Shown piece by piece: positions 34,684 to 43,614 of a DNA stretch of 61,568 nucleotides. Origin of the DNA: Pontibacter harenae. GTDB lineage: Bacteria; Bacteroidota; Bacteroidia; Cytophagales; Hymenobacteraceae. Location of the stretch: NCBI RefSeq assembly GCF_020907245.1, contig NZ_JAJJWH010000024.1:1-61568 (forward strand), written 5' to 3'. Position 1 is the first letter of the stretch, and the number at the start of each line of letters is the position of its first letter. Both the position numbers and the translations under genes were made by a program. The notes under the pieces were generated by a model. The model worked only from the letters and a program-made list of their open reading frames with translations. It was not told where the DNA came from and did not search any database.

Positions 34684-37494
34684 ATGAAGTTCTTATTTAC
34701 ATTTCTCACCATTTTCACCACTTCTTTTTACGGTTTTGCCCAACAAGCTACACTTAAGGGTAAGGTGACAGATAAAATCACTGGCGAAGACGTTATCGGA
34801 GCTGTGGTATTTATTAAAGGTACTTCTAAGGGAGCCACCACAGATTACGAAGGTAACTATAGGTTACAGTTAGAGCCAGGTGCCTACACGCTTTCGGTAA
34901 CTTTCCTTTCCTATAAGCCATTCGAAACAGCTGTAAACTTAAATGCGGGTCAGACCTCAACCGTAAACGTGCAGCTAGAGCAGAATGCACAAGAAATTCA
35001 GGCGGTTGAAATTGTAGGCGCGCGACAGACTAACACTGAAGTGGCCGTGCTAGAAACCATGCGCCAAAGCGAAGTGGTCGTAAGCGGTGTGTCGGGCGAG
35101 CAGATCTCGAAGTCTATGGACCGAGACGCAGCCGCCACAGTAAGACGTATACCAGGCGTTACAGTAATGAACGATCGCTACGTGATGATTCGCGGTATGA
35201 GCCAACGCTACAACACTGTAATGTTGAATGATGCTCTAACGCCGAGTGTGGAGACAGATTCCAGAGCTTTCTCATTTGATTTGCTGCCCACCAGCGTTAT
35301 AGATAGAATCCTAGTTTATAAAAATGGTTCTCCAGAACTGCCAGGCGAGTTTGGCGGTGGTGTGATAAAGCTATACACCAAAAACGTAGTTGCTGAAAAC
35401 TCCACTTCCATCGGTGTGTCGGGCTCTTACAGAGCAGGTACGACTTTCAACAACTTCTTAATTGATAAAAAAGGACGCACCGATTTCTTGGGCTTCGACA
35501 ACGGAGACAGAGCTATACCAGGTACAGTGCCAGCCAACATGGGGCAAATGAACAGAGGTGATGAAAGGTTGGTGAATATTGGTCGTGCCTTCCCGAACAC
35601 ATGGGCGCCTAACTCATCTACGGCCATGCCAGATCTTCGCTTTTCGCTTGGGGTAAACCGCCGCTTTGATCTTGGTGCTATAGAAATGAGTTCAGTATCG
35701 GCCATTTCTTACAGTAATACCAACACCTTAACAAAGGGTACATTCAAAACCTACGAGGACTATGATCCTACTTTAGGCTACAGTAATCCACAGCTAAACT
35801 TTCAGGACGAAATGTATACAAACAATGCACGTCTGGGGGTAATCAGTAACTGGTCAGCACGCATTAACAGCAACAACAAAATAGAGTTTCGTAACTTCTT
35901 TAACCAGCTGGGTGTGAGCGAAGTGCTACAAAGAGAAGGAACAGACGATACAGGGACTCCAGACAGGTTACAGCGTAACTACTCGCTACGCTACGAGAGC
36001 CGCAGCATTTACTCTGGCCAGTTGCAGGGTACACATGACTCTGATGATAACAAAACAACCTATACCTGGACAGGGGGGTACTCTTACACAGGAAGAAACG
36101 AGCCAGACTACCGCCGTTACCGCACAGCATACGATCAGAATGCAGATGCCTACAGAATAATATACTCAAACATTGTTACGCCAACAGACTTGGGCCGTTT
36201 CTACTCAAAGCTTAATGAGCATGTGGGCATGCTAAGCGGACAAGTAGAGCATCGTTTCAATACAGCTGACTCTACTGCCGAAAATGCACCAGTAATCAGA
36301 GCAGGGTTTTATGCAGAACGTAAAAACAGAGATTATGCAGCCCGCTTCCTGAGTTATGCACCTTCTAACTCAAGCAGCTTTGACTCTAGGTTACCGCACC
36401 TGCCAATTGAGCAGTCTTTTGCACAAGAGAATATAAACAGCTCTACTGGCTGGAGTATTATAGAGCAGCGATTGCCACTGCCGATATACGATTATGATGC
36501 TCAAAATAATCTAATAGCTGGTTTTATCGGGGGAGCGGCTCCACTTTCAGCAAGATTATCAGCTTCTGGTGGCGTAAGGGTAGAATATAACAACCAGTTG
36601 CTACAGGGTGTTAGCCAGACTTTTGAAAAAATTGATCAGAGCACGCCAAAGCTAAGCATTTTACCTTCTGCTAACTTTAGCTACGAAATTACATCGCGTG
36701 CCAAGTTACGTGCAGGTGCCAGTGTTAGTGTTAACCGCCCAGAGTTTCGTGAGCTTGCTCCATCACCTTACTATGACTTCGTAAACCAGTTTGAAGTAAG
36801 AGGAGAGCCTAGCTTGGTAACGGCAACAATATACAATAGCGATGTGCGCTACGAGTTTTATCCAAACCCATCCGAAATATTCTCAATAGGTGCATTTTAT
36901 AAATACTTCAACAAGCCTATAGAAACAGTTTTTGCAAATACGTCGGGTGGTAACACTATCACTTTTGAGAATTCTAAAAGAGCTTATAGTGTAGGTTTGG
37001 AGGCTGAAGTAAGAAAATCATTGCTTAACCTTTCAGAGTCAAGGCTTATACAGAATACCTCGCTGGTGCTGAATGCAGCCTTAAACAAAAGTGAAGTACA
37101 GATAACAGACGAAAGAGCGGCATACCAGCCTGGTACACGTCAAATGGTAGGACAGTCTCCTTATGTAGTAAACGCAGGTTTATACTATCAGGATGATGCC
37201 AGCAACCTACAGGTTAATGTGCTTTATAACGTAATTGGGCAGCGCATATTTGCCGCTGGTGGTAACCTGCGCCAGACAATTTACGAGATGCCCCGCAATC
37301 AGATTGATATCTCTTTAACAAAGGGCATAGGAGAGCATTTCGAAATTAGAGCAGGCATACAAGATCTGCTAAACCAGAAGACACGCCTGATCCAGGATTC
37401 TAATGAAGATAATAAAATTACCTCTGTAGATGAGTCTTTCAGAGAGTATCGCAGAGGGCAGTATTCAACTATAGGAGTTACCTATAAATTCTAA
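34684..37494 (+). CDS. TonB-dependent outer-membrane receptor
   Basis: A 936-residue TonB-dependent transporter. Signal peptide to about residue 19 (FAQ). A carboxypeptidase-regulatory-like domain (about 22-105, KGKVTDKITGEDVIGAVVFIKG) precedes the plug (about 120-230, VRRIPGVTVMNDRYVMIRGM) and a 22-stranded barrel ending in IGVTYKF. There is no neighbouring SusD-like gene; a beta-helix lipoprotein follows instead, at 40 bp. The Pho-box-like arrays upstream suggest expression under phosphate limitation. The substrate is unknown; a phosphorus-containing compound is inferred. Confidence 0.88.
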   Translation: MKFLFTFLTIFTTSFYGFAQQATLKGKVTDKITGEDVIGAVVFIKGTSKGATTDYEGNYRLQLEPGAYTLSVTFLSYKPFETAVNLNAGQTSTVNVQLEQNAQEIQAVEIVGARQTNTEVAVLETMRQSEVVVSGVSGEQISKSMDRDAAATVRRIPGVTVMNDRYVMIRGMSQRYNTVMLNDALTPSVETDSRAFSFDLLPTSVIDRILVYKNGSPELPGEFGGGVIKLYTKNVVAENSTSIGVSGSYRAGTTFNNFLIDKKGRTDFLGFDNGDRAIPGTVPANMGQMNRGDERLVNIGRAFPNTWAPNSSTAMPDLRFSLGVNRRFDLGAIEMSSVSAISYSNTNTLTKGTFKTYEDYDPTLGYSNPQLNFQDEMYTNNARLGVISNWSARINSNNKIEFRNFFNQLGVSEVLQREGTDDTGTPDRLQRNYSLRYESRSIYSGQLQGTHDSDDNKTTYTWTGGYSYTGRNEPDYRRYRTAYDQNADAYRIIYSNIVTPTDLGRFYSKLNEHVGMLSGQVEHRFNTADSTAENAPVIRAGFYAERKNRDYAARFLSYAPSNSSSFDSRLPHLPIEQSFAQENINSSTGWSIIEQRLPLPIYDYDAQNNLIAGFIGGAAPLSARLSASGGVRVEYNNQLLQGVSQTFEKIDQSTPKLSILPSANFSYEITSRAKLRAGASVSVNRPEFRELAPSPYYDFVNQFEVRGEPSLVTATIYNSDVRYEFYPNPSEIFSIGAFYKYFNKPIETVFANTSGGNTITFENSKRAYSVGLEAEVRKSLLNLSESRLIQNTSLVLNAALNKSEVQITDERAAYQPGTRQMVGQSPYVVNAGLYYQDDASNLQVNVLYNVIGQRIFAAGGNLRQTIYEMPRNQIDISLTKGIGEHFEIRAGIQDLLNQKTRLIQDSNEDNKITSVDESFREYRRGQYSTIGVTYKF

Positions 37495-37534
37495 ATCGAA
37501 ACCATTAACAATCTCAACTTATAACACTTTAAAC

Positions 37535-38905
37535 ATGATTATGAAAAAGTTATTTAATTTACTGTTAGTTGCTTTTCTAGCGGTGTCTTTTGTTGCTTGT
37601 ACCGATGACGACGATGATGGTGGAACTCCTGTAACTGGACAGCCATTAACAACATCGCAGGAGAATGGTATGACGGTAGTTTCTGGTTCAACAGATCAGG
37701 ATTTCACGATGAGAGCCAACACCAAATACTTACTAAGAGGTTTTGTGTACATTAAAGATGGTGCTACACTTACTATAGAGCCTGGTACTGTAATTATGGG
37801 TGAGTCTACCTCAAGAGGAACCTTGATAGTTGAACGTGGCGGTATGATCATGGCAGACGGTACTGCTTCTAACCCTATTGTGTTTACTTCTGACCAGCCT
37901 GTAGGTTCTCGTGCTACTGGCGACTGGGGTGGCTTAATTATTTTGGGTAATGCTCCTGTAAACTTGGGTTCTAGCGCAGAGATAGAAGGTGGCGTGAACA
38001 GAGAGTACGGCGGCAACGATCCTAACGACAACTCTGGTGTACTACGTTATGTACGTGTTGAATTCCCTGGTGTAGCTTTCCAACCTAACAACGAGATCAA
38101 CGGTATTACATTAGGTGGCGTGGGTGCTGGTACTACAATCGACTATGTACAGGTATCACACTGTGGTGACGACGCTTTTGAGTGGTTCGGTGGTACAGTA
38201 AACGCAAAACACCTAATCGCTTACAAAACTGTTGACGATATGTTTGATACTGACAATGGTTACGCTGGTAACCTGCAGTTCCTGGTAGGTATCTCTGATC
38301 CTGATATAGCTGACGTTTCTGCTTCTAACGGTTTTGAATCTGATAACGACTCACAGGGTAGTACTGCTACACCTATTACGGCTCCAACTTACTCTAACGT
38401 AAGCTTATTCGGTCCGCTTGCTACTAACCCAAGCGCTACTGTAAACAGCAACTATGGCCGTGGCTTACACATTCGTCGTAACAACCAGACTAAACTGCAC
38501 AACTCACTTATTGCTGGCTGGCCTACAGGTCTGTTGTTAGACGGTACTGCTACAGAAAACAACGCTACAGCTGGTTCTATGAGAATTCGTAACACCGTTA
38601 TTGCAGGTACTCCTGCAGGCAGAGCGTTAACTGTAACTTCGACTAGCACTTTCGATCTTGCTTCTTGGTTCAACGCTTCAGCCAATGGTAACAGCGTGGT
38701 AGATGATGCTTCTACTTTAGGTATAGCTGGTTCATTCACACAAAATGGAGCTCCTAACTTCTCAACAGGTACTCCGCTACAGTCTGGAGCTAGCTTTGCA
38801 GATTTAGGAAATTTCTTTGAGCAGGTAAACTATATCGGCGCTTTCGGTACTACTGACTGGACTTCTGGTTGGGCTAACTGGACTCCAAACGAAACAGCTT
38901 ACTAG
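37535..38905 (+). CDS. surface beta-helix lipoprotein paired with the TonB receptor
   Basis: A 456-residue lipoprotein with lipobox cysteine C22 in FVACTDDDDDGG. The acidic run right after the cysteine matches the Bacteroidota surface-export signal, so it is probably on the outer face. The body is rich in Gly, Asn and Thr and reads as a repetitive beta-helix (ATLTIEPGTVIMG, GGVGAGTTIDYVQVSHCGDDAFEWFGG). It ends with the family-like TTDWTSGWANWTPNETAY. It follows the receptor by 40 bp and is closed by a terminator. Role inferred as substrate capture for the receptor. Start could be ATG 37541. Confidence 0.75.
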   Translation: MIMKKLFNLLLVAFLAVSFVACTDDDDDGGTPVTGQPLTTSQENGMTVVSGSTDQDFTMRANTKYLLRGFVYIKDGATLTIEPGTVIMGESTSRGTLIVERGGMIMADGTASNPIVFTSDQPVGSRATGDWGGLIILGNAPVNLGSSAEIEGGVNREYGGNDPNDNSGVLRYVRVEFPGVAFQPNNEINGITLGGVGAGTTIDYVQVSHCGDDAFEWFGGTVNAKHLIAYKTVDDMFDTDNGYAGNLQFLVGISDPDIADVSASNGFESDNDSQGSTATPITAPTYSNVSLFGPLATNPSATVNSNYGRGLHIRRNNQTKLHNSLIAGWPTGLLLDGTATENNATAGSMRIRNTVIAGTPAGRALTVTSTSTFDLASWFNASANGNSVVDDASTLGIAGSFTQNGAPNFSTGTPLQSGASFADLGNFFEQVNYIGAFGTTDWTSGWANWTPNETAY

Positions 38906-38998
38906 TACTGCTTTAAGTTATAATATTGATTGCACATGTATGGGTGAGAAACATTCGTTGCAATCATTAGCAGGGTGGCTTAGTCTCCCACTTTGCGT

Positions 38999-39031
38999 GA
39001 AACCCGCCAGTTCTGGCGGGTTTCTTGTTTT
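38999..39031 (+). terminator. terminator of the receptor/lipoprotein operon
   Basis: GAAACCCGCCAG/CTGGCGGGTTTC stem (38999-39024) with a 2-nt loop, followed by TTGTTTTT. It separates the plus-strand operon from the convergent small gene at 39047. Confidence 0.85.
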
Positions 39032-39046
39032 TAGTAGGGGCACAAG

Positions 39047-39211
39047 TTAAAAATCCGCACCACCAGTTCCTCCTACAAAATACTGATACAGGAAATAGAG
39101 GATAACTAAGATAACTATAAACCCGATGCAGCCGCAGCCACCTCTTCTGCCGCCTCCGCCGCCACCAAAGAGTTTCCTGAGTAGCCAAAATCTAAATAAA
39201 CCTCCTAGCAT
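39047..39211 (-). CDS. small glycine-rich single-pass membrane protein
   Basis: A 54-residue frame reads MLGGLFRFWLLRKLFG, a run of six glycines, RRGGCGCIG, then a strong hydrophobic segment FIVILVILYFLYQYF (about residues 31-45) and a glycine-rich tail ending in ADF. The features (N-terminal amphipathic part, Gly/Cys hinge, one membrane span) look like a real gene, not chance. No family is recognised. It lies between the lipoprotein terminator and moxR; upstream positions 39212-39319 show nothing else. Confidence 0.6.
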   Translation of the reverse strand: MLGGLFRFWLLRKLFGGGGGGRRGGCGCIGFIVILVILYFLYQYFVGGTGGADF

Positions 39212-39319
39212 ATTTCTTTCTGTTTAAAATTGTAAATGCCCTTATACCTGAATTCTTAAGCCCCATGTCGGGTGCTGAAGTGTTCAGGAAGGTTTACGGA
39301 GGGATAAGAAAGCATGTTG

Positions 39320-39355
39320 TTACCTTGTCTGCCAAATGTAGAGCAGACAAGGTAA
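39320..39355 (-). terminator. hairpin downstream of moxR
   Basis: Perfect 13-bp arms TTACCTTGTCTGC (39320-39332) and complement (39343-39355), loop of 10. The T-run after it is weak, so it is a candidate terminator only. It lies 25 bp beyond the moxR stop. Confidence 0.5.
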
Positions 39356-39380
39356 ATGCAGATTTAAAATATGAGTGGTA

Positions 39381-40373
39381 TTAGCTGATAGGTACTTTGC
39401 GTAGAATGGCTTCTATAAAATCTTTTGTTTTGATGCCATCAGCCTCTGCTTCGTAATTAAGTATAATCCTATGGTTCATGACATCATGTGCCACTTCCTT
39501 TATATCTTCGGGTAGTACATAATCCCGCTCGTCAAAATACGCTACAGCCTTGGCTGCACGGTTTAAGGCTATGCTTGCCCTTGGCGATACACCAAACTGT
39601 ATATATGGTGCAAATTCGTTCAGGTCGTATTCGGCTGGTCTGCGGGTGGCAAAAACAAGCTCAATTATATACTTCTCTAGCGTTTCAGATATCTGTACCT
39701 GGTTTATTTCGCTCCGGATGTCAAAAATATCTTCTTTAGAAAGCACTTTGGTAACAGGGTCGTTGAAAGACATATTGGACATACGGCGCATAATCTCTAA
39801 TTCATCTGCTTTTTTAGGGTAGTCGATGTACACCTTCATCATAAAGCGGTCTACCTGTGCTTCGGGCAGAGGGTAGGTTCCTTCATGCTCTACCGGGTTT
39901 TGGGTAGCTAGTACCAGGAAAGGTAAATCTAGCTTATAGGTAGTTTCGCCAATAGTTACCTGTTTTTCCTGCATCGCCTCCAGCAGTGCCGACTGTACTT
40001 TGGCAGGAGAACGGTTCACCTCATCGGCAAGTATAAGATTAGCGAAAATAGGCCCTTTCTTTACTTCAAAGGCCGAAGCGTTCTGGTTATAGATCATGGT
40101 GCCGATCAGGTCCGATGGCAGCAGGTCTGGTGTAAACTGTATCCGCTGAAAGTCGAGGCGTAGTGCCTTAGAGAGCGAGTTGATGGTAAGTGTTTTGGCA
40201 AGGCCAGGAACACCCTCCAGCAAAATATGGCCACCTGTAAATAAGCCTATCAACAGGCGGTTAACCATGTAAGACTGCCCTACAACTGCCTTGCTCACCT
40301 CGTTGAAAACCTGTTTTATTTTCTGCTGATGTGCCTTTATTTTCTCCTGAAAAACCAATTCGTCTGTTGCCAT
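39381..40373 (-). CDS. MoxR-type AAA+ ATPase
   Basis: Chaperone-like AAA+ protein of the MoxR family, 330 residues. Walker A is GVPGLAKT (near 57-64), Walker [24 protein letters not shown] near 111, sensor 1 [19 protein letters not shown]. MoxR genes are usually followed by DUF58 and VWA (Bat) genes, but here the downstream neighbour is the tiny Gly-rich protein. It may be a stand-alone copy, with partners elsewhere. It stops with a hairpin. Confidence 0.9.
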   Translation of the reverse strand: MATDELVFQEKIKAHQQKIKQVFNEVSKAVVGQSYMVNRLLIGLFTGGHILLEGVPGLAKTLTINSLSKALRLDFQRIQFTPDLLPSDLIGTMIYNQNASAFEVKKGPIFANLILADEVNRSPAKVQSALLEAMQEKQVTIGETTYKLDLPFLVLATQNPVEHEGTYPLPEAQVDRFMMKVYIDYPKKADELEIMRRMSNMSFNDPVTKVLSKEDIFDIRSEINQVQISETLEKYIIELVFATRRPAEYDLNEFAPYIQFGVSPRASIALNRAAKAVAYFDERDYVLPEDIKEVAHDVMNHRIILNYEAEADGIKTKDFIEAILRKVPIS

Positions 40374-40483
40374 GCGTTTCCGCTAAGGTTATTGTATGTG
40401 CTAAATATAAGTAGAAGCAGGCATTACTGCCAGTACAAAGGTAAGCAGTGCTCCTGTTTCTTTAAGCTATAACGTTGCAATAA

Positions 40484-40508
40484 TAAAAAAAGCGCCCTGA
40501 GGCGCTTC
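40484..40508 (-). terminator. terminator of the PH-like gene
   Basis: Stem AGCGCC/GGCGCT (40491-40496, 40501-40506), 4-nt loop, followed on the minus strand by a run of seven T. Confidence 0.75.
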
Positions 40509-40539
40509 TATGGTTCTGTTTATGTTAAGTATGAAATGC

Positions 40540-41103
40540 TTATGCTGCTGCCTGAAGGCTGTTTTGTGCTTTAGACTTTACCTGCTTTAGGCGGTCCTTT
40601 CGTGCTTGGCGTACCATTTCAGCCAGGCTATTAGCGCTATCGTGCTGTATGTCTAACGACAGGATCATTACTTGCTTAGGAGTTGTTACCTGAATGCAGT
40701 TGCGACGCGTCATCATATATAGCATTACAAAGAAGCCGCTGATCAGGGCAAAGGAGTCGTCATAATACACCATAAGAGCAGCCAGTACGCCTAATGTAAG
40801 ATATGATGTGTTTCCTAAGGTTTTTACTTCCCAGTTGGTGATATCTTCCAGCATAACAGAAGAGGAGCAACGCAAATCCCAAGGCTTATACTTTTGAATA
40901 AGGCGGTGGGTCGTAAGCGTCAGCTTCTTATCAACGGTCTGGACAAGGAGTTGCTCTCCACAAAACAGCTTGGTGGAGTCTACAGCTAAAAGGCTGTTAA
41001 GTTTGTTGCGGATTGGGTTGCGTAGTAATGTAAGTAGCACGGCTTTGGGTTTTTGTAAGGATGATTCCAAAAACCACCAAATGGTTGCATCGGTAGTGCG
41101 CAA
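40540..41103 (-). CDS. hypothetical membrane protein, PH-domain-like
   Basis: 187 residues. After a hydrophilic start, residues 45-100 form a beta-rich stretch (EQLLVQTVDKKLTLTTHRLIQK, then MLEDITNWEVKTLG) of the kind seen in bacterial PH-domain proteins. Two membrane segments follow (about 103-130), then RRNCIQVTTPKQVMILSL and a basic helical tail. No family was firmly recognised. The N-terminal start is uncertain because the first 30 residues do not resemble a signal. Confidence 0.55.
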   Translation of the reverse strand: MRTTDATIWWFLESSLQKPKAVLLTLLRNPIRNKLNSLLAVDSTKLFCGEQLLVQTVDKKLTLTTHRLIQKYKPWDLRCSSSVMLEDITNWEVKTLGNTSYLTLGVLAALMVYYDDSFALISGFFVMLYMMTRRNCIQVTTPKQVMILSLDIQHDSANSLAEMVRQARKDRLKQVKSKAQNSLQAAA

Positions 41104-41233
41104 AGATAATTTTTTTATTTAAGTTCAGATGCTGTTGTAACACCTTTTTTGAGAATATTTATGAAATTTTTCTTTATCTGCAAACAAACACATCCTGCCA
41201 GTCCTTCTTTAGATAAGCATATGCTATTCAAAC

Positions 41234-41273
41234 AAATAGGCGCATGATACAACGTAGTGTCATGCGCCTATTT
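41234..41273 (-). terminator. terminator of the acidic hypothetical gene
   Basis: AAATAGGCGCATGA (41234-41247) and complement (41260-41273), with an inner extension via one T-G pair. T-rich on the minus side. Lies 27 bp past the gene stop. Confidence 0.75.
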
Positions 41274-41299
41274 TATAAGTAAAGACTGTTAGAAGCTCT

Positions 41300-41686
41300 C
41301 TATAAGTAATAATCTCCTTCGTGTCCGTGTGCACGTTGGTTTTTAAAGCGGGCAATGTCAGCCTGCATGTTATCGTAAATCTCCTGTACTTCTTCCGAAT
41401 CTTCCGTTAGCGGCTTAATATGTTCACTCAGAAGTTTGGCAGCCAAAGGATAGAACTTTGAATCGTCTGTATTTTTAGCATTAACTCTGAACGCGCTTAC
41501 AGCATTATCCAGTTTTTTTAGTGCAACAGGATGCTTGCTTTTAAACTCTTGAATAGTGTCGCGAAGCTTCTCCCGTATCATCAGGTATAAATCCTCCTCA
41601 AACGTTGTTCCGAAATCGTCGTCATCCTCTTCGTCCTCGAAACTATTCAAATCAAATTCGTCATCGTATTCGAAATCATCTTTCAT
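41300..41686 (-). CDS. hypothetical acidic protein
   Basis: 128 residues with an extremely acidic N-terminus (22 of the first 33 residues are Asp or Glu) followed by a helical domain (residues 34-115). No signal peptide. The acidic tail could bind a basic partner. No family was recognised; it has its own terminator. The gap upstream (41687-41942) is AT-rich and holds a 14-bp palindrome, TATGCAGCTGCATA, at 41812-41825. Confidence 0.65.
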   Translation of the reverse strand: MKDDFEYDDEFDLNSFEDEEDDDDFGTTFEEDLYLMIREKLRDTIQEFKSKHPVALKKLDNAVSAFRVNAKNTDDSKFYPLAAKLLSEHIKPLTEDSEEVQEIYDNMQADIARFKNQRAHGHEGDYYL

Positions 41687-41942
41687 GGCTGATAATAAGG
41701 TTTTTAGTTGATAGTAGGCGCTTTTTTTCTCTTTACTTTCATTGTATACTTGTTTAGAAAAGACATGGTTGAGACTTTTTTAAATAAGTGTGCATTATGC
41801 AAAGCAGTAGTATGCAGCTGCATAATTAGTGGTTGCTAATGGTTTTTGCAAAACCTTCGGTCCAATTTTTCAACTTATTTTGTTCAATTTTGTGCAAAGC
41901 ATTTAGCCTGAGACTTAAGCTCTTAAAATTACACTACAAAGC

Positions 41943-41985
41943 AAAAAATTAGCGCCCGCAGCTAAGCTGCGGGCGCTAATTTTTT
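41943..41985 (-). terminator. strong terminator downstream of the Pro/Ala linker gene
   Basis: Perfect 20-bp stem, arms 41943-41962 and 41966-41985 (core AGCGCCCGCAGC), a 3-nt loop, A6 before and T6 after. Works on both strands. It is 17 bp past the stop at 42003. Confidence 0.9.
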
Positions 41986-42002
41986 AAGTATGAAAAATGG
42001 GC

Positions 42003-43103
42003 TCAGGAGAACTTTCGTTCGATAAGCTTCAGAAGCTTCTGTACGTTTTCCTGCTTTTTACTCCAGTCGTATTTAGGAGCAATTTCATGATTAACGTAAT
42101 TGAAGGCCTGCTCAGGAGTTGTAAATCCATCCAGGGTAGAAATCATTTGGTAGTAGGTAAGGTTATCGCCATCGAATAACTCATTGATAAAGCTAAAGCG
42201 TTGGTTGATAGAAATAGAGTTCTTTAGCGAATCAATTTTACGGTTGCTATGCGAATCGGCAAGTGAAGCAGGCGTTTCCTTACGGAAATTGTCGTTTAGC
42301 GTCGGCCTGTCGTTTCGGAAACGCTCGCTTAGGTTCTGGTTAGGCACTGGCGTGGCAGGCGTAACTGGCGCAGAAATTTCACGCTGTGCATTGTTGATAG
42401 GCGCTACCACTTCCTTTTCCTGAATTGGTGCGGCTGGAGTAGGTATAGCCACTGGAGGCGCTGGCGTAGCGGCAGGAGCTGGTTTGCTAACAACTTCATC
42501 AGGCGTTACGGGCAGTAACTCGCTAAACTTGGTGGTAAGTTCTTCTATCTTTGTTCTGCTGCTTTGGCTTGCGCCCACGTATAGCCTAAAGCGGCTAATA
42601 ATATAGTCGCGATCTCTGTTAGAAGGCGAGAGAGTTTCTATGAAGCCTGCAAAAAGGGGCTTGTTTATGTCAATGTACTTCAGGTTGTCCTGCAGCTTAG
42701 GCAGTGTTATTTCCTCTTGTATGCGCAGGAACTTCTCTTCAAAAGTTACCACGGGGTCTAAAACCAACAGAAAGGTATCGTGAATAGCTTTTTGCAACAG
42801 GGCCTCAAACACGTTTCGCTTCATGAGAATCTTGCGCGACAGCACATTCATAAAGTTCAAGAGAGCCTCCTTCACATCCTCGTGCTCATAATCAAAATAA
42901 GGACTGCGTAGATTGGCCATTTCGTGCTGCCATTGTTGCAAGAGCTCCTTTATTGCAAAAAGGTTTACCTGCTTAATAGGAGTAAAACCAATAAGTTGCG
43001 GCCCGTTAACAGTATCGTGCGAGGCAAAGTGGCGGTCGCATAACAGATTTGCGAGGTCTTTGCTGTAACGCTCTAGGTGTAATTGATTATATTTGTCTTC
43101 CAT
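42003..43103 (-). CDS. hypothetical cytoplasmic protein with Pro/Ala linker
   Basis: 366 residues with a helical N-terminal domain (1-205), a Pro/Ala/Val-rich linker (about 205-270), and a C-terminal domain of about 75 residues with RFSFINELFDGDNLTYYQMI. No signal peptide or membrane segment. The family is not recognised; a similar layout occurs in conserved Bacteroidota hypotheticals. It is divergent from a ferredoxin gene with a gap of 33 bp only. Confidence 0.75.
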   Translation of the reverse strand: MEDKYNQLHLERYSKDLANLLCDRHFASHDTVNGPQLIGFTPIKQVNLFAIKELLQQWQHEMANLRSPYFDYEHEDVKEALLNFMNVLSRKILMKRNVFEALLQKAIHDTFLLVLDPVVTFEEKFLRIQEEITLPKLQDNLKYIDINKPLFAGFIETLSPSNRDRDYIISRFRLYVGASQSSRTKIEELTTKFSELLPVTPDEVVSKPAPAATPAPPVAIPTPAAPIQEKEVVAPINNAQREISAPVTPATPVPNQNLSERFRNDRPTLNDNFRKETPASLADSHSNRKIDSLKNSISINQRFSFINELFDGDNLTYYQMISTLDGFTTPEQAFNYVNHEIAPKYDWSKKQENVQKLLKLIERKFS

Positions 43104-43136
43104 TTAGATTTCTTTCTCCTGTAAAGTTAAAAAAAT

Positions 43137-43457
43137 ATGCCAAAGTTAACTGTGCAAAATCTTGCCAACAAAGAAGTATTTGTGCGGCAGGGGCAAACGG
43201 TGCTAAAGGCGCTGCAGGAAGAAGGACAGGACTGGATGCATGCCTGCGGAGGCAAAGGCCGCTGCACAACTTGCCGCATTATTGTACTACAAGGGATGGA
43301 GCATTTTGCACCGTTGACAGCCTGTGAGTTGAAGTATAGGGAGAAGGGACGCATTGAAGACAACGAGCGGCAAACCTGCCAGTGTACCATGGTTAGTGGA
43401 GAGGCAGTTGTAAAGGTGCCTGAACAAACAAAGCTGCCGCACCTTAATTATAGTTAG
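43137..43457 (+). CDS. [2Fe-2S] ferredoxin, second copy
   Basis: 106-residue plant-type ferredoxin fold. Cluster ligands C-x5-C-x2-C in ACGGKGRCTTC (near residues 37-46) and a fourth in QTCQC near 81. It differs from the one at 18999 by lacking the extra loop cysteine and by position. Electron partner unknown. The 33-bp shared gap with the divergent gene suggests overlapping promoters. Confidence 0.85.
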   Translation: MPKLTVQNLANKEVFVRQGQTVLKALQEEGQDWMHACGGKGRCTTCRIIVLQGMEHFAPLTACELKYREKGRIEDNERQTCQCTMVSGEAVVKVPEQTKLPHLNYS

Positions 43458-43614
43458 AAAGTTAGAGGGTGGAGAGAGTTAGAAGGTTAAAAAGTTGGGA
43501 AGTTAGAAAGTGAAGAGCTTCAACTATGGCAATCAAACATCTAAGCCATTCCTTGTTCAACACATTACCGCATCAGTACATTAGCAAATTACCGCATTAG
43601 CACATTATATAGAA

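Noticed and set aside
38967..39188. A 73-codon Arg/Trp-rich minus-strand frame
   Set aside because: It overlaps, in another frame, the more convincing glycine-rich membrane protein at 39047-39211 and runs across the terminator.
41812..41825. 14-bp palindrome TATGCAGCTGCATA as an operator
   Set aside because: A single palindrome in AT-rich DNA without a linked promoter or second copy; noted but not called.
43560..43610. A possible short CRISPR-like array (repeated ATTACCGCAT and CACATTA)
   Set aside because: Units are only about 20 nt, not evenly spaced, and there are no cas genes; it is a low-complexity intergenic repeat.
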